NCBI RefSeq assembly: GCF_000208745.1 | Contig: NC_030852.1 | Span: 2,329,046 to 2,393,045, forward strand | Direction: 5' to 3' | Origin: Theobroma cacao | Taxonomy: Eukaryota > Streptophyta > Magnoliopsida > Malvales > Malvaceae | Length of the DNA: 64,000 nucleotides | In this document: piece by piece, positions 35,901 to 49,469 of the stretch | How positions within the stretch are numbered: the stretch's first letter is position 1 | How the letters are laid out: the number at the start of each line of letters is the position of its first letter | The notes under the pieces: generated by a model | Told to the model about the DNA's origin: nothing | The model's database searches: none | Seen by the model: only the letters and a program-made list of their open reading frames with translations | Translations under genes and position numbers: made by a program

Positions 35901-38900
35901 AAATTGTTCGACTGTTACTACCTTAATAATGACAAATAAAAACAACAGATTTACTAATGATTTGGTGGAGTAGAATTCAAATCCAACAATTATGTCATTC
36001 TTGTTAGATCAATCAGTAGCAAATCTTAGTTGGTCAGCCAGAAGTCTAGGGATTCATGGCTGATTTATTCAAAAAAATGTCTATTGTAGCAAAATTTGAG
36101 TCCTCAACCATCAAGGTTTCCAAAGCAACAAGCAAAGGTTTCCTGCACCCATGATATCCCCATTACACAATGAACTTACAATATGCAAACATCTTTAAAA
36201 AAAACATAACCCATCATCACCATATTTCTTCTTATGAATTCCATCCCTTTACCATTCAATATCAGTATCAGCAATATGCTTATTGATTAAAAATAACAAG
36301 TAAAAAAGTAAATTGCACTGTACCTTCCCTGCATTGACCCCTTCAAATGGAAGAACCATTTCAACTTCCTTGCCACAAACTTCAGAATGCCTGGCTATTA
36401 CACCAGAATCTGGGCCTACTGCCCAAAATATCGTGGAATCATCTGAAACATATTTCATCTGCTCAATGGACAGGAAAAAAAAATCAACTTACCAGTGCCA
36501 TAAAATATGATCATAAAAAATGTCTTGAAAATTAGAAGGTTGTAGGATGAATATATGTTACAGTCAATACTCAATGGCATGTTCCTCTGGCACATTCATC
36601 TGTTAGTTATTTTTCAAAAGTTGGAAGCTTGAAAACAGGAAAATCAGACACAAGCAAAATAGATAAATACAGTTTACTTATCCAATCTAGACCTCCTATT
36701 AAAATGTAATTATGCAGCATTGTCAAAACAAAGCAAGTGTCTGACATCTTTAACATTGAGTAAATTTAATTCCCCAGAGCTGTCCCTAAGTCCAAAACAT
36801 GTTACATGCATTTCACTTGCACCACATACAAAACCACCTAAAGTCATAGATCAACCTTTGGCTTTAGAAGTTTTTATAAATTAGTATCAAAGTTGACAAT
36901 ACCTTAATCTCACAACTTGCTAGATAGTCATACTTCACACTGCCAGGAGTACGCTCATAGAGATGGAATCGAACAGTGCCTGTATTATCATGTAAAACCA
37001 TGTTAAATGTTGAATCCCATTGAGGACTAGAGCCTGGCCTGACATATGTTCTTCTGGTTAACTCTCCTAACTCAACTTCAACAAATGTCTGTAGATCTTT
37101 ATCATCAAAGTGATCTTCTAAACCATCTACAGCAAAACTTGGTTGCCTTCTTGTTGGGCTTCCTCTCAAGCTACTTCTAGAAAGTTTACTTGCTGAAATG
37201 ACTGTCACATATATAATACCACCAACAGCCTTCTTCCTTAAATCTACAGTAGGTAAAGAGAAACATTGACGGCGAGGTTCAACCATTGTCTTAGATAAGG
37301 TGTCAGTCAAAAGTTTAACCTGCATCAAGAAAAATGAAAATAAAATTAGCCCACTACTGGAAATTAAGAGCTAAAAATTATCAAAATGACCTGTTGGATT
37401 TGCAACAATATATTGAAAGCATTTATGACTAGTTGTGGGCATAAGTCAGAGAAAAATGTTAGGACCAGCAATTCTAAATGAAAGCATTACTTGTGTAGAG
37501 CAGGAGGTGAAAATAGGTAATATAGAACCAACTGATTACACTAAAACATATCAGACAAAACTAATGTTTTCCTCTTTTAGAATCAGAACATCTAGATTTG
37601 AAGCGTCCATGTTTTTTTTTAGTTATAGAAATAGCAGCTTTTCAAGTTAATCCTCTCTTACAAAAAACAAAAACAAAGAAAGAGAAAAGTATTGAAAAAA
37701 ACATACCAACCAAGAAGAAACACCAGGCAGCTCTGTTGCAGGTAGTGATTGGCTTCCTCCACTTCCAAAAGCAACTGTTATCCTTACTTCAGGAGTAGAT
37801 ATAAATGAGTACAAAATTGCTTTCCCAGCCAGAATTGGCATCAAGAGAAGCTGCAGAATGTAAATAAGTTAAAATATCAATAGATTGAAATTTAGTCATG
37901 CAGAGAGTCAATACCATTTAAAACTCTATTCAACTTTAGAATAAGCTGGTATATTGGATGACAGCCTTTTGAAGCATGAAGCAACAGTAAAGGAAGCCAA
38001 GAAAATGAGTGAAAGAACATATTCTTTTTATATATAGATAATGGAATTTTTTTTTTTTTCAATTGCACTCTTGTTACTTTTTTGTGTGCGTATGTGTGTG
38101 TTTTCTCATCTTTTATCATCAAAAGTTAGTTGCCATTACTTAAGATCCATATTAGAAAGCTCTACAGACATAGCAATGATTTGATTACAAACATGTCAAG
38201 ACTGAAGACAGTGAACAAAGAGAAATCAAACAGTAAGTCCAATCAAGTGTCATAGACTAGACTCATAAACAAACCCAGAGGATGAAAATCAGTTAAAAGT
38301 GAAATAACAAATTTATCTAGCAGAAGCATTCCTAAAAGAACTCGTCAATCTTTCATATTAGAAGACTCCTTACAGTAGAATAACAAATCAATCCATCAAA
38401 TTGATCAAGTTGTTAGATAGGGCTTCATTGTCCTATGAAAGGAAAAAAGAAGAAAAACAAAGAGGAAGCTGTTCAACGTACATCACCCTTGATGTGAAGG
38501 CTGTTTATAACAATTTTTGCAGTTCCAAAGAATGGCTTGGCCACCTTGGCAAGCAACATAATGCTAATGTCAGTGGTGTCCCAGTCAAAGCCCAAGCGCA
38601 TAACTCGCTGTCAAAAGAAACAAGAAATGCTTTGTGAAGATCACAGATATATTTCACTTCTCAGGGGACAGAAAATAAACCATTACAAAGACCAAACTAT
38701 TATGAGAAAGCTATACTCTTATGCACTAAACGAGATCCAGTATCTAACTGAGTTCGTATAGATTCCCAAATAACACAGTGAAACATTTCCTTATCCTGCT
38801 GTCATGTTTCTTTTCTTTGGTTCTCCAGTTTAGAGTTCCCTCTCCACTCACTTTAATTTGATGGTGTCATCTTTTTTATGTCCTTTCTTATTAGGCTTGT

Positions 38901-40576
38901 TTTCTCTCACTTTCTTTCCCACTGGACAAAGATTTTAAAGAATACAAGGTACAAAAAAAAATTTAAAAACCACAGCGATAGCTGATAATTCATCCAGCTA
39001 TCTATTATTTGATTCAACATCTAATTCAAGCACGAAACCAGGTGAAGCAAACAGAAAAGTGTTTTCTCTAAAAACATCTTTGACTGATTCCTAATTCGCC
39101 TCAGAACAATTGCAAATTAAGCACTAAAATGCCAGAAACATGGCTAACTTGCCAGAGATGGAAGCAGTGATGACGAACTCTACCTGATACCTCCCTTCAT
39201 TTGTTCAATGTGTGAACAAGAAAAGAAAATGAACTTGGATAACAAGTTATTACTAAATTTGTAATAGCTAAACCAGAACCCAAACCTGATCACCTGAAGT
39301 TGACCAGCGAGTCCCATGAAGACCCAAGCAAGGTGGAGATGAACCTAGTGAAAACTCCAGCAATTCCACTTTTTCCTACATGAAAAATAGTTTCCTTGGT
39401 GAACATTTATTATACCATTAGCATCAATCAAAAGAGACAAACTGTTAGCTCGAACTTTTTTTCTTGAAAAATGAATGAAAACTAGATCACTTACAATGAG
39501 TCTTGATTTGCGATGTTTCAAGCGTTTCTGCATGCAAAAAATTTAATTAGTAATTTGATTACATAATAAGAAGTTAAAAAACGTTCTTGCAAGTTTCCCT
39601 TGGAGGATGAAAATAATTAAGACTAATGCTACCTCATAGGATCACAACAGACTATTTCTTCAAATATAAAATATATTAATTGCCTTTAGATTTCAGTTTG
39701 AGGTTTGTTGTCGCCTTTTGTTCAACTTGGACCGTTATAGCTATTATCAATCGGTTTTTGGTTGCACTCTAAATATACACCACATCATATACTAGACACT
39801 TTGTTTGGCCTAGTTTAAAAACATCATGGTAGCTTTTCAATGATTGCACTAGGATTAGGGGACCTCACTTTATTAAAATAACATCCATCTCTACTACAGT
39901 AAATTGGTGTAATACACTCCATGCATGTTTCTTTGTTTAAATCAACATGATTAATACAAAAAAAAAAATGGTAATAACAATGACACAATTTGTTTCAGCA
40001 TTAATGTCTTAGTAAAATCAATGGCGGCAATATATACATCATTGTCTCACAAGAAAATTAATATTCTTTTAAAGGCAAAAAACCACCCTATGTTGAAAAA
40101 AATTTAGATATATTGGCTACTAAGATGGTGGCTCTATCATAGGCACACGTATCAGACTCTTGTTAGAATAGAATGGGACAAAATTCTCGTCCTGCCCATC
40201 GCCATGTTTCCCTTCCAAAAGGGAGAGAAAGGGAATAGAAAGTAGAAAGAACAATAGAGGAACATTCGACTTATCTATCAGTAGAACCATTTACAGCTGA
40301 GATTGGCATGCAAATTTAAGCATTGCCAAGTACATATACGCGCAAGGTGTGGGTGTGTCATCAGAGCAGGCAATCCAAATGTCCAATATGTTGATCTAGA
40401 AGATCAATTATACTGCAAGTTTTCAATAAGATATACATACCTAAATCTGGAACTGTGGTGAGACTAAATTCATTTACAATTTGAACTCAAATTCACCTAA
40501 CTTCAATCAGAGTTTAGCATGCAGAAGAAGTTTCTAAATTTTCACCGCATTCTACTATAAGTGCTGTTATCTTCTT

Positions 40577-40626
<50 letters not shown>

Positions 40627-40639
40627 TGGGTGGGTGGGN

Positions 40640-40694
<55 letters not shown>

Positions 40695-42354
40695 GGGATG
40701 GGTGGGGGGAACCAATGGTTAGTTACACAACAAGCAGTATCCTCTCCACACCCTGACTCTTCCCCCCCACCCCTTTTTCTTCTTTCCAAAGGACTTTAGG
40801 AAGTAGGCTAGTTAACAAGGTCCAGCCTTGCAATCTAGAGAAGGATGCTGACAATGATCATTAACATTTGAAAGAATCAATCAAATTAACCATCCTTTTC
40901 TCAATATATATAAAATTGACAAAAAAATAGCAAAAGAGGAAGAAACATACGCAATACAGAGTAGTATACTAAAAATCAATGAAAATGGACTACAGAATTC
41001 TCACCTCAACAATCGACTGGAACCTTAACGAAAGCTTTGGATTCATGAAGTTCAACCAAATCTCCATTAAAAGCTTGTTTAGCCACTCACAGTGCTCCAA
41101 TGGTGTTATTGGCTGTTTAAAAATGCCAAGTCATCAAACAGGATTAACCAGAAAAAACTCACTTTTTATAAGAAGTAGAAAACTAAGGAAAGAGTAGGTA
41201 CCGAGGTATTTAGTATGACTCGCTTCCACTTTTTATTCAAGTCTTCAACAACCATTCGGTGTTGATAATTACCATACTGCAGATGGAAGAGAAATATCTT
41301 ATGTCACCATCATAAGATTTCAAATATCGATTGCCATAACAACCTGAGCAGATTGGGGAGGGGGAATAATGAATCCCTACATATAAAGTTATTCTTTATT
41401 TAAAATTTTTTCAGATATTAGAAAATAGTTTTCTAAAGAAAAAAATTAGCTACTGGTATCAAACTAAAATCCAAAGTCAAGAAAAGAAAAAAAACATAAC
41501 AGGAATGAGCAACAATCACAATTAAAGGGCTTAGGTTTTGATTTTAGAGTAACTCACAAGTGAAAACCTAACAACTTAGGACTCCTTCCAAGAAAAGAAA
41601 TGAAAAGGCAAAGGTTTGGGACCTTCCTGATGAAGAAGGCAAACAGCAATTGGACTAACATATAGTCACTCTAAATCTGGTCAATGCTTCTTCCTAGCTA
41701 GCTGAATCTCCAAAAACCTATTAGCCGTAAATCTAGTAAGAGGCTGAGGACCATATCCCTTGCTAGATCAATCCCCTACTAAAAGAAGGATAAGCATGCG
41801 ATAGAATCACAATACAATTTTTAGAACACAGAAAAATTATTTGCCAATGAAAAGCCCAGCAGGCCATATGACGGTGGAAAAACAAAAATTACAAAGATGA
41901 ACTGTTGTTTTTGTCAAAAGTAACAGAGATTCAAATCAGTAACTGAACAAGCTTGTGATCAAAAGATAAAGTAAATAAATAAACAGAAAGCAGCAAAATA
42001 AATCATATCAACAATCATTTCCTAAACAATCTCCCATAACATCAAAGCTGCTTCATATCCACTAATCATAAAACACATCAAAAAGGAAAAACTCAAATAA
42101 AAAAAAATTAATCAACAACAAAAAAAGAAAGAAAAAGACATAGCAATGAGAAAAGAACTTGCCTGGATAGTTGCCCAAACGGCCAGAACAAGAGGAACCC
42201 AATTGGACAGAGAGAAAAACCATTTCTCTATAGCCCAGAAGATCAAAATAAAAGGGATCAACAAAAAGAGATAAGGCTTCTCCACTATGATGTTGTTGAA
42301 AAAGTCCACAACTTCATCAACATTCATCAAAGCTCTCTTTCTCCTTCCACCCAT
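32954..42354 (-). CDS. SYTF: SMP and triple-C2 domain membrane tether (SYTF/NTMC2T3 type)
   Basis: Fourteen exons (42354-42163, 41276-41202, 41112-41005, 39527-39495, 39375-39286, 38607-38482, 37850-37707, 37319-36903, 36458-36324, 35688-35470, 35378-35106, 34652-34518, 33995-33693, 33169-32954), all phase 0, encode 821 residues. Order: an N-terminal membrane hairpin (about 24-62, YLFLLIPFILIFWAIEKW), an SMP lipid-transfer domain (about 70-255), C2A (about 290-440), C2B (about 478-590), C2C (about 612-720, AADLRGTSDPYVRV and VKDHNALLPTSNIGD, keeping calcium-site Asp residues) and a C-terminal coiled coil (about 745-815). C2B has CNPY in place of SDPY. Layout and length fit Arabidopsis At3g18370. 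Such proteins are thought to hold the ER to other membranes and move lipid. An in-frame ATG at 42381 could add nine residues; 42354 is chosen by family alignment. Intron 1 uses a GC donor. Confidence 0.88.
40582..40690. repeat. (GT)n microsatellite with an ambiguous base
   Basis: About 50 GT dinucleotides interrupted by GGTGGGTGGGTGGG and an N at 40639, within SYTF intron 3. The reading frames across it are artefacts. Confidence 0.95.
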
Positions 42355-43757
42355 TTCAGTTAACACCAAAGAGAATAACAATCTTCAATCCTTCTCCCCC
42401 CAACGAAAAACTGTTTTACTTTCCTCTTAGTCTCAAACCCAGAAAAAGTCCGTACTTTTCAACATTGTCCCACCACAAGAAACAAACTTTGAAAATTCCC
42501 CATGAAACGAATGAAAATTCTAAAGGAACAAAAGGACAAAGAATCATGAGCAAGAATATTCAGTTGTCTTACTCATAATCATAAGGAAAGTTTAAACCCC
42601 ATACAAATAAAGGAAGCCAAAGAAACCCATCCAAAGACACCCACCATGTCTTTCCATTTTCCTGTAAAACAGTTCAGAAGGAGAGAGCAAAGTCTAAGTC
42701 AGTCTAAAAGGCATACATGTTGTAAACTATAGTTAATATCGTTCAGAACAAGAAAAGAATAGCTAGGGACCGGTTTAATCGTACAACTTTTAATACGCGG
42801 ATTATCTCTTTTTGTTAACATCTAAAACCAACGGTTACTATTCATTTGATGGGACCTACCAAATGATTGTCATGCAAAATGAGCCGTTAGATTAGCAGAA
42901 ATGCTACCGTTGACTTGGGATTAAAAAGATAAAAAACTAGGTGATTAGAAAAGGTGGGGGATTTATCGGATCATCAACTACCAAGAGAGGTAGTGGACCC
43001 TAAAGAAAATGTGTGGGGTCACTGTCGTCCTCCTGCCTTTGTCAAAACCGGTTTGCTATAATCTTAAATAAGAGACAAGGACATTTGATAAAAATATATT
43101 AAAAATAATCATCAAAATAAATTTAACTATTTTTATCATATTTAGTTATGACTTAATAAAAATATATTTTAAATTATTTTAAATAAATTAAATCATTCAT
43201 CATAATTTTTTCATATTTTTTTCTATTTGTGCTTCAGATTTCTCTCTCACCATCTCAGTCTCTCAAATTTTATTGATTTCTCTGTTCGACATTCGTCTAC
43301 TATACTTCCGATTTCTCTCTCCAACGTTTTCAGATTTCTCTTTCTTACGCTTTCAAGATACCAAGTAATGGTTTTGACATGCTTGGGTGGGTGGTTGTTT
43401 GGAAAATTCGATTTTAAGGTATTTGAGATAAAACTAAAACGGTAGAAATAATCACAAATGTATGAAATAACTTTTAATTGAATCAATTCGAGACCTAGAT
43501 ACTAATATAACTCAAAATTTTGAAATTTATAAATCTAGGTTTTCAAAAAAAAATTTTATTTTTAGTCAAAATAGGTGTTTTAGATAAAAAAATATTTGTA
43601 TTTTGATTTATGAACACATGTTATAAACACTTTAATCTATGCCAAATTATCAAAAAAACAAAAGAAAAAGAAAAAAGTTGAGAGGATTTGAAGTTTTAGT
43701 TCGTAAATAACAATAACATTTTAGGTATTAAAGTGGAACAAAATATTTTTAAATATG
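42355..43757. other. 5' flank of the SYTF-like gene and intergenic DNA
   Basis: The first 350 bases upstream of the ATG probably hold the 5' UTR and promoter. Beyond about 43080 the DNA is AT-rich with no supported exon; open frames around 43230-43490 look like chance. Confidence 0.5.
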
Positions 43758-44055
43758 TCGTGTAACAACAATATTTTTTTTTCAACATGACGTGTAACAA
43801 CTTTTTTTAACCATGGCGTGCAACATGATTTTGTACATGACATGTAACAATAGTATTTTTTTTTAACATGGTGTATAACAACCTAACCATTACTTGTCAC
43901 AAGTTTTTGTACATGACGTGTAACAAGCTAACAATAATTCGTTACAGGTTTTTGTACATGACATGTCATAGGTTTTTATATATGGCATGTAACACGCTAA
44001 CCATGGTTTGTCACAGGTTTTTGTATATGACGTGTAACATAATAGCGTGTAACTT
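43758..44055. repeat. Degenerate minisatellite with ATGACGTGTAACA core
   Basis: About ten copies of ATGRCRTGTAACA occur at irregular spacing (near 43758, 43790, 43815, 43839, 43868, 43914, 43959, 43982, 44028, 44043). From 43880 they form a 45-bp-class unit, CTAACCAT..TTGTCACAGGTTTTTGTACATGACGTGTAAC, repeated about three times. It creates the repetitive frame LTxxCHRFLYMTCN, not a real protein. Confidence 0.85.
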
Positions 44056-44330
44056 CATTAAAAGTAATTTTGTCCAATTTGACTAAAAATAGTTAAAATT
44101 ATAAAGATGACTATTTTTAAAAATATCTTATCTTTAAAGATTATTTTTTAAAATACCCCAATTCTCAATTATTTAAAATTTAAATAAATTTTTATTTTTT
44201 ATTACATTTAATTAAAATTTTATAAATCAAATATTCTTATATCCCGTTATATATGGATATAATATAATAATATAATCAAATAATATTTTTATGTTCCATG
44301 TCAACCTCACTTAATAACATATGGGCACAA

Positions 44331-45300
44331 CAGAGGGGAGGGACTAATGGTCTCGGGCCTTNATAATTTTAAAATTTTTATAATTTAGTTTTATTTTTTA
44401 AAATTTTTATAATTTCATTTGTATAAAAATTTTAAATTTTTTTAAATATTTTTATTTTTTAAAATTTAATAATTTTTTATTTAGTGAGATGTCTCATAAC
44501 AATTAATTAATAACTAATTTTAATAAATTTAGAATTTAAATAAAATTTAGGGTAATAAAATTATTTTCAAACTCCACCTCTTCAAAACTTAACAACTAGT
44601 ACCTCTTATTCTCTTTTCTTTTCTTTTTACTAAATAGAAACGAAAAGATTTTTTTTTTTTTTACATCTTAGTTTGATATTAAAAATATTTGCAACTTTGT
44701 AGATAAATATTACACTGATAATTTTACTAAGTATGATAAAATGTATCTAAGCTATTAATTGGATCTATTCAAACTTGACATTTTTAGCTTTGAAAAATGT
44801 ATCTATGCTTTCTAAATTATGTCAAGTGTTGAGAAAGATAAAAATATCAAAAGTTTACTTTTTCGTTAACAAATTAATTCAACTTATTTTGACTCTTTTA
44901 GTTTCCACTACAACATCAGAATGTGCATTTTCTGTTATGAAAATCGTTAAGAACCAGATTCATAATAGAATATCAAATTATTTTCTTATAAATTTGTTGA
45001 TCATTATGAATAAAAAAAAAATCATTCGAGACTTCGATATTGATTCAATGGTAGATGCCTTCAACTTTATGAAAAATTGGTCGAGCTCAATTAAAAACAT
45101 CCAATCTTAGCATATAATAGGTATTAAAAAATATCTTTATTTTGTACTTAATACGTAATTAGAGTTATATGTATAATTTTCACATGAATTTTTTTCATCT
45201 AAATTACTATATATTTTTGTCCAATATTGAACTTTTAGTATATCTATTTTATAAACATTATCTTCGTCTTTCCAAACACAAAATACTAGCTCCACCACGA
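44331..45300 (+). mobile_element. hAT transposon remnant with C-terminal dimerisation domain
   Basis: An open stretch at 44775-45110 encodes TTTSECAFSVMKIVKNQIHNRI, the hAT C-terminal dimerisation motif (family form 'ERAFSAMKIVKTRLRNRM'). The presumed ends are CAGAGGGGAGGGACTA (44331) and CTAGCTCCACCAC (to about 45299), which read on opposite strands resemble the CAGNGGCGGAGCTAG termini of plant hAT elements. The rest of the transposase is missing. No 8-bp target duplication is evident. One N lies at 44362. Confidence 0.65.
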
Positions 45301-47871
45301 TATGAAAATGGTAAATAATATTTTAACTAATAATCATAACAATTAGTTAACTCTTAATCATAATAACTTATTTAAATTTATTAAAATAATTTAAGAATTT
45401 TTTTAAATATTATATCTTATTATTTTTATATTATTAGAGAATAATTAGATGAGTAATGATTAAAAATCTAGATTTCATAAAATTATCAAAGAATTTTGAT
45501 GTTACTCATAATAAACGGAAATACATTTATATTGTTTTGAGTTGATCTTAATCTAGTAAGTAGTCGTTTATTATACTAAAATTTTGTGATTATGATAATA
45601 ACATATTAAAACTTTTGTAATAATTCGATAAATAAAATCATTGCCTATATTTAAAAAAGTCAAAACAGTTTATTTTTGTTCAATTCAACATTTTTTTCAT
45701 ATTTTTTTTAAAAAAGGTTTTCATAATTATATTGAATTGGCAATTGAATTAAATTAGTATAAATTCGTATCTTGTTGTTGTGTTGTATACAAAATTATCA
45801 TATTTAGGTTAAATCTATCATATGAAAAATAAGTTATTTTATAGATTTAAACATGTTTATTGGAATATAGTCAAAATTAATCACAAACCAATGAAACTAT
45901 AGAAATATCAATGAATTTTATTAGTCAAATTCAACGATTGATTGGTTTATTATTATTTTATTAATTTTTATTTTAAAGGTTTCTTATTTTTTACATTAAA
46001 AAATGATTATTTTACATTGTTATTCATTCACATTAATCCAATTCAAACATCAAGTCAAAATAATAAGGAGATAAAAAATAATATCATAATATGTAAAAAT
46101 AAATAAATTTTAGAAAATTTGATTAAACTCATATATTTTGAGACTCTTTAATGTAATATTTCTCCTAATTTATTAATACAATATTTATCAAAGAAACTCT
46201 TCTATAGTCACGCGCTTAGTATAAGGTATTCTGCTTAGAATTTTGTCTTGAAATAGAAGAATCTGACCCCACACACACACAGGCAATGCGATTTGATTGG
46301 TTTGTGTAACTAAATCGGATTCGGCTGTGTCCGTTTTCCACTTTGACATGGGGAGAGAGCCGGTTGACCGTAGGATAAAAGGCCAAGTCAGTTTTATTTT
46401 GACGGCCAAGATCATGTCACGTCATTGATAAAACTCAATACGCAAACGCCTCAGTCTTACTTCCACTTGGTTTTCTCTCTTTTGTCCCCGAACTTCTTTT
46501 GTGTTTCTTCAAAAATATCTCCTCAATATTTTTAATTTTATTTTTGCATTTTTGTAAAACCAAATTAAATTCGATTAATCAGTTAATTCAATTAAAATAA
46601 AAATTCGGTCGATTTGATTATTTTTTTCAGCAAGTTTGTTTAATTTGATTAAGAGAATTTTTTAAACCGATTTAATTGAATGCATTCACTTAAATATCTC
46701 CTCAATTTTATTTTTGTTTTTTTAATTATATATTTTTTAAGTTTGTTTCCTCTTGATTAAGTTGATGAGGAATTTTTCTATAAAATTGGTGAAAGAACTT
46801 AGTTCTTGAAACAAATCTTAAAGAGACATTTTATTTTATTTTATTTTTGTTTTAGAATGAATGATGAAGAGCTTTTTTTATAATATTTTTATTTAGAAAT
46901 GATTATAAATTGAGATGATTGAAAATAATTATGATGATTTCTGTCGCCTAAGAGAATTGTTGTTTTTACATGAACAAAAACATTTGCAAATTTTGATAGT
47001 TTTAATAATTTATATTCATATGTTTTTTTTTCTTATCGTGTAAATATAAGATATTAATAATTATATGAATAAATACAAACACGATATAATTAATTAAACA
47101 TATGCACGATATAGCACGATTAATATTTTTATTAACAAATTGAATTAATTTTTATACAACAAGACACAATTGACAATTCATTTAAACATGATTCACCTAT
47201 TTAAATTTGCATTAACCGAGTTATACACATCAATTAATATAAGTCGATACAATAACTTGATTAATCAAATGGAACTTACAAATGTTAAGAAAGTTTAATT
47301 CCTTTAAGACTCTTAAGTTGTCGTGTCATGTAAACAGGTAAGTTACTTTTTTTTACCATACTTGAATCTATTTAATTAAGAAAATATTCAAACCCTATTA
47401 AAACTCAAATAAAATTACAAAATATTGTTCAAAACCGAACTCTAATAATATAACACTATTCACTAATTATCCAAATCTGTTAAATGCTCGATTAAATAAC
47501 TCAAATAATAACTAAAATAACTAAAAATCATATAAAAATAATTTTATATTTATTAGTTTACCAAAAAAGAAGTAGATTAAGATAGTAAAAGTTGTTTTAA
47601 AGGTTAGAAAGATTAAAATTTGAATCTCATAAATTATAAATTCTTGAAACATTATATATAATATTACTATTTATATAATCGAGTTTAAGTTTAGGGCATC
47701 TTAAGAGTGATACTCTAAACCGTGTCAAGTGTTAAAAAACATTATCCAAATTCGTCCCATAACCGAATATAAAGTACCCAAACTTTATAGTATCGGATGG
47801 AATGCCCATATAACAACAACCCATTTACATTTATAATCTTAAACATGTAAACATGATTAACACACAACACA
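45301..47871. other. AT-rich intergenic DNA with one GC-richer island
   Basis: No supported gene. A segment at about 46190-46500 is clearly GC-richer, contains a CRE/as-1-like TGTCACGTCATT (near 46415) and resembles a promoter or leader, with a 75-codon minus-strand frame of no known family (46188-46415). Confidence 0.5.
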
Positions 47872-47876
47872 CAATA

Positions 47877-48446
47877 TGTTAGAACACCAAACTGAAAACT
47901 TAGAAATTGGCTTCAAGGCGTGTATCAATACCACTGTCCTTAAGGTTTTATTCGCCCCCACTTGTAGTGTGCAAAAGAGTTACTGGCGTATAAACCTTAA
48001 AGATACAATGAAGCCCAATGATTGATAACATTTTGCACTGACGAAATCAATCCACTGAGCACTCACCGGAGTATAATAAGATTATCAAACTTCTATAGTA
48101 TTTTTCTGCAGGAAAATAGTATAAAAGAAAACTTGAGAAATTTGAGAAATGAAGGAAAGTTTTTGTTTTTCTGATGTACGTTTTGTTAGATAAAGGGAGT
48201 CTCTTTTATAAACATAAATGCCTGTTCCCAACAGACATTGTTTGTGTCTGTTTCAAAGAGTTGCTTCCTGTTGGTCTTTTCCAACAGACGTAACTCTTTT
48301 TCTTATTCTCTCTTTTTACTTTTTATTTTTTATTTTTATTTTTACTTTCAATAGACATAACCCTTCTTTTAATTTAATTTCCAACAGTCACAATTTTTCT
48401 TTTTATTAAGATATTAAATCATTCTTTTATTTGAAAATATCCAACA
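47877..48446 (-). repeat. 3' LTR of the copia element
   Basis: 570 bp. It contains, on the minus strand, repeated TGTCTGTTGG motifs, a TATA box (TTTATAAAAGAG, near 48200-48212) and the R/U5 segment with GAATAAAACCTTAAG. Confidence 0.92.
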
Positions 48447-48998
48447 ATCCCCCACCATTTTCAAATTAATTCAAATTTTCGATAATCTTGTAAATCAATT
48501 GCATAAATGAAGGTGTCTTCCGATTGAACCTTCACTTAGTGAAAACATATTAAAGTTAACCGAAATTGCATGGTAGACTATGCTTTGAACCAATTATTCC
48601 ATTTGGTTAACCGAATACATCTCACACAACGATTTCAATACCAATGAATGCACAGTATCTGGCGACACTTTTATGGCCAAGCGTCTATATCTTTTTTTCA
48701 TGAGTGCTGTTAGAGCCAAGCTCTTGAACTCCTAGAAACGGTCACACTTCACACTCACATAGGTAGATCCCATGAATGCCTTCGTAACTAAAGCATTCTA
48801 ACAAATTATGTTATGGGTCTATTAAGATATATAACTCATCCTTTCCTTACCATTACGAGTACCTAGCACTTCACTTAGGATGAAATATATTTGTATTATA
48901 GTGCTAGTAGTCACATATAAATGATGTACTTTGTCTCATTGAACTCAAGACTTGACGTTATACCAAGTATTGAGTTGAGTTTCTACCATTAGTGACTT

Positions 48999-49403
48999 TT
49001 AATTTATAAGCTTGAGCCTCATCCCTTTTAAGATCTTATTTACAAGATCTCTAGCAAGATTTTTTGTTAAAGGATCCGCCAAGTTTTCACTAGACCTCAC
49101 AAAAGTTATAGTGATCATTCCATCAGTAATTAATTGTCGAACATAGCTATGTCTTAATCCAATATGTCTAGACTTTCCATTATACACTTGGCTATATGCT
49201 TTTGCTAGAGTTGCTTCACCATCACAGCGGATAGAAATTGGAGAAATTGGTTTAGGCCATAAAGGCACACCATAGAGTAAATTTCTTAACCATTTAGCTT
49301 TTTTGGTGGCAGCAGCCAGTGTAATAAATTCGAGTGCCATGGTAGAATCAGTTATACATGTTTGTTTCTTGGATCCCCAAGAAATGACACCCCCACTAAG
49401 CAT
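48999..49403 (-). pseudogene. Copia RNase H fragment
   Basis: Contains GVISWGSKKQTCITDST, RHIGLRHSYVRQLI and ENLADPLTKNL, the usual copia RNase H landmarks (S-K-K-Q, H-I-x-x-R, A-D-x-L-T-K). Separated from the RT frame by a shift near 49440. Confidence 0.85.
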
Positions 49404-49469
49404 GAAGATCCATCCGCTTGTAAAAGCATAATCTTCTAAACTTGTAATCTAACTAGCATCTAAATATCC

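Noticed and set aside
40514..40799. His/Thr or Cys/Val repeat proteins across 40.6 kb
   Set aside because: Translation of a (GT)n microsatellite containing an N.
43868..44086. Repetitive 72-codon frame LTxxCHRFLYMTCN
   Set aside because: Product of the minisatellite; no start context, and the other units are out of frame.
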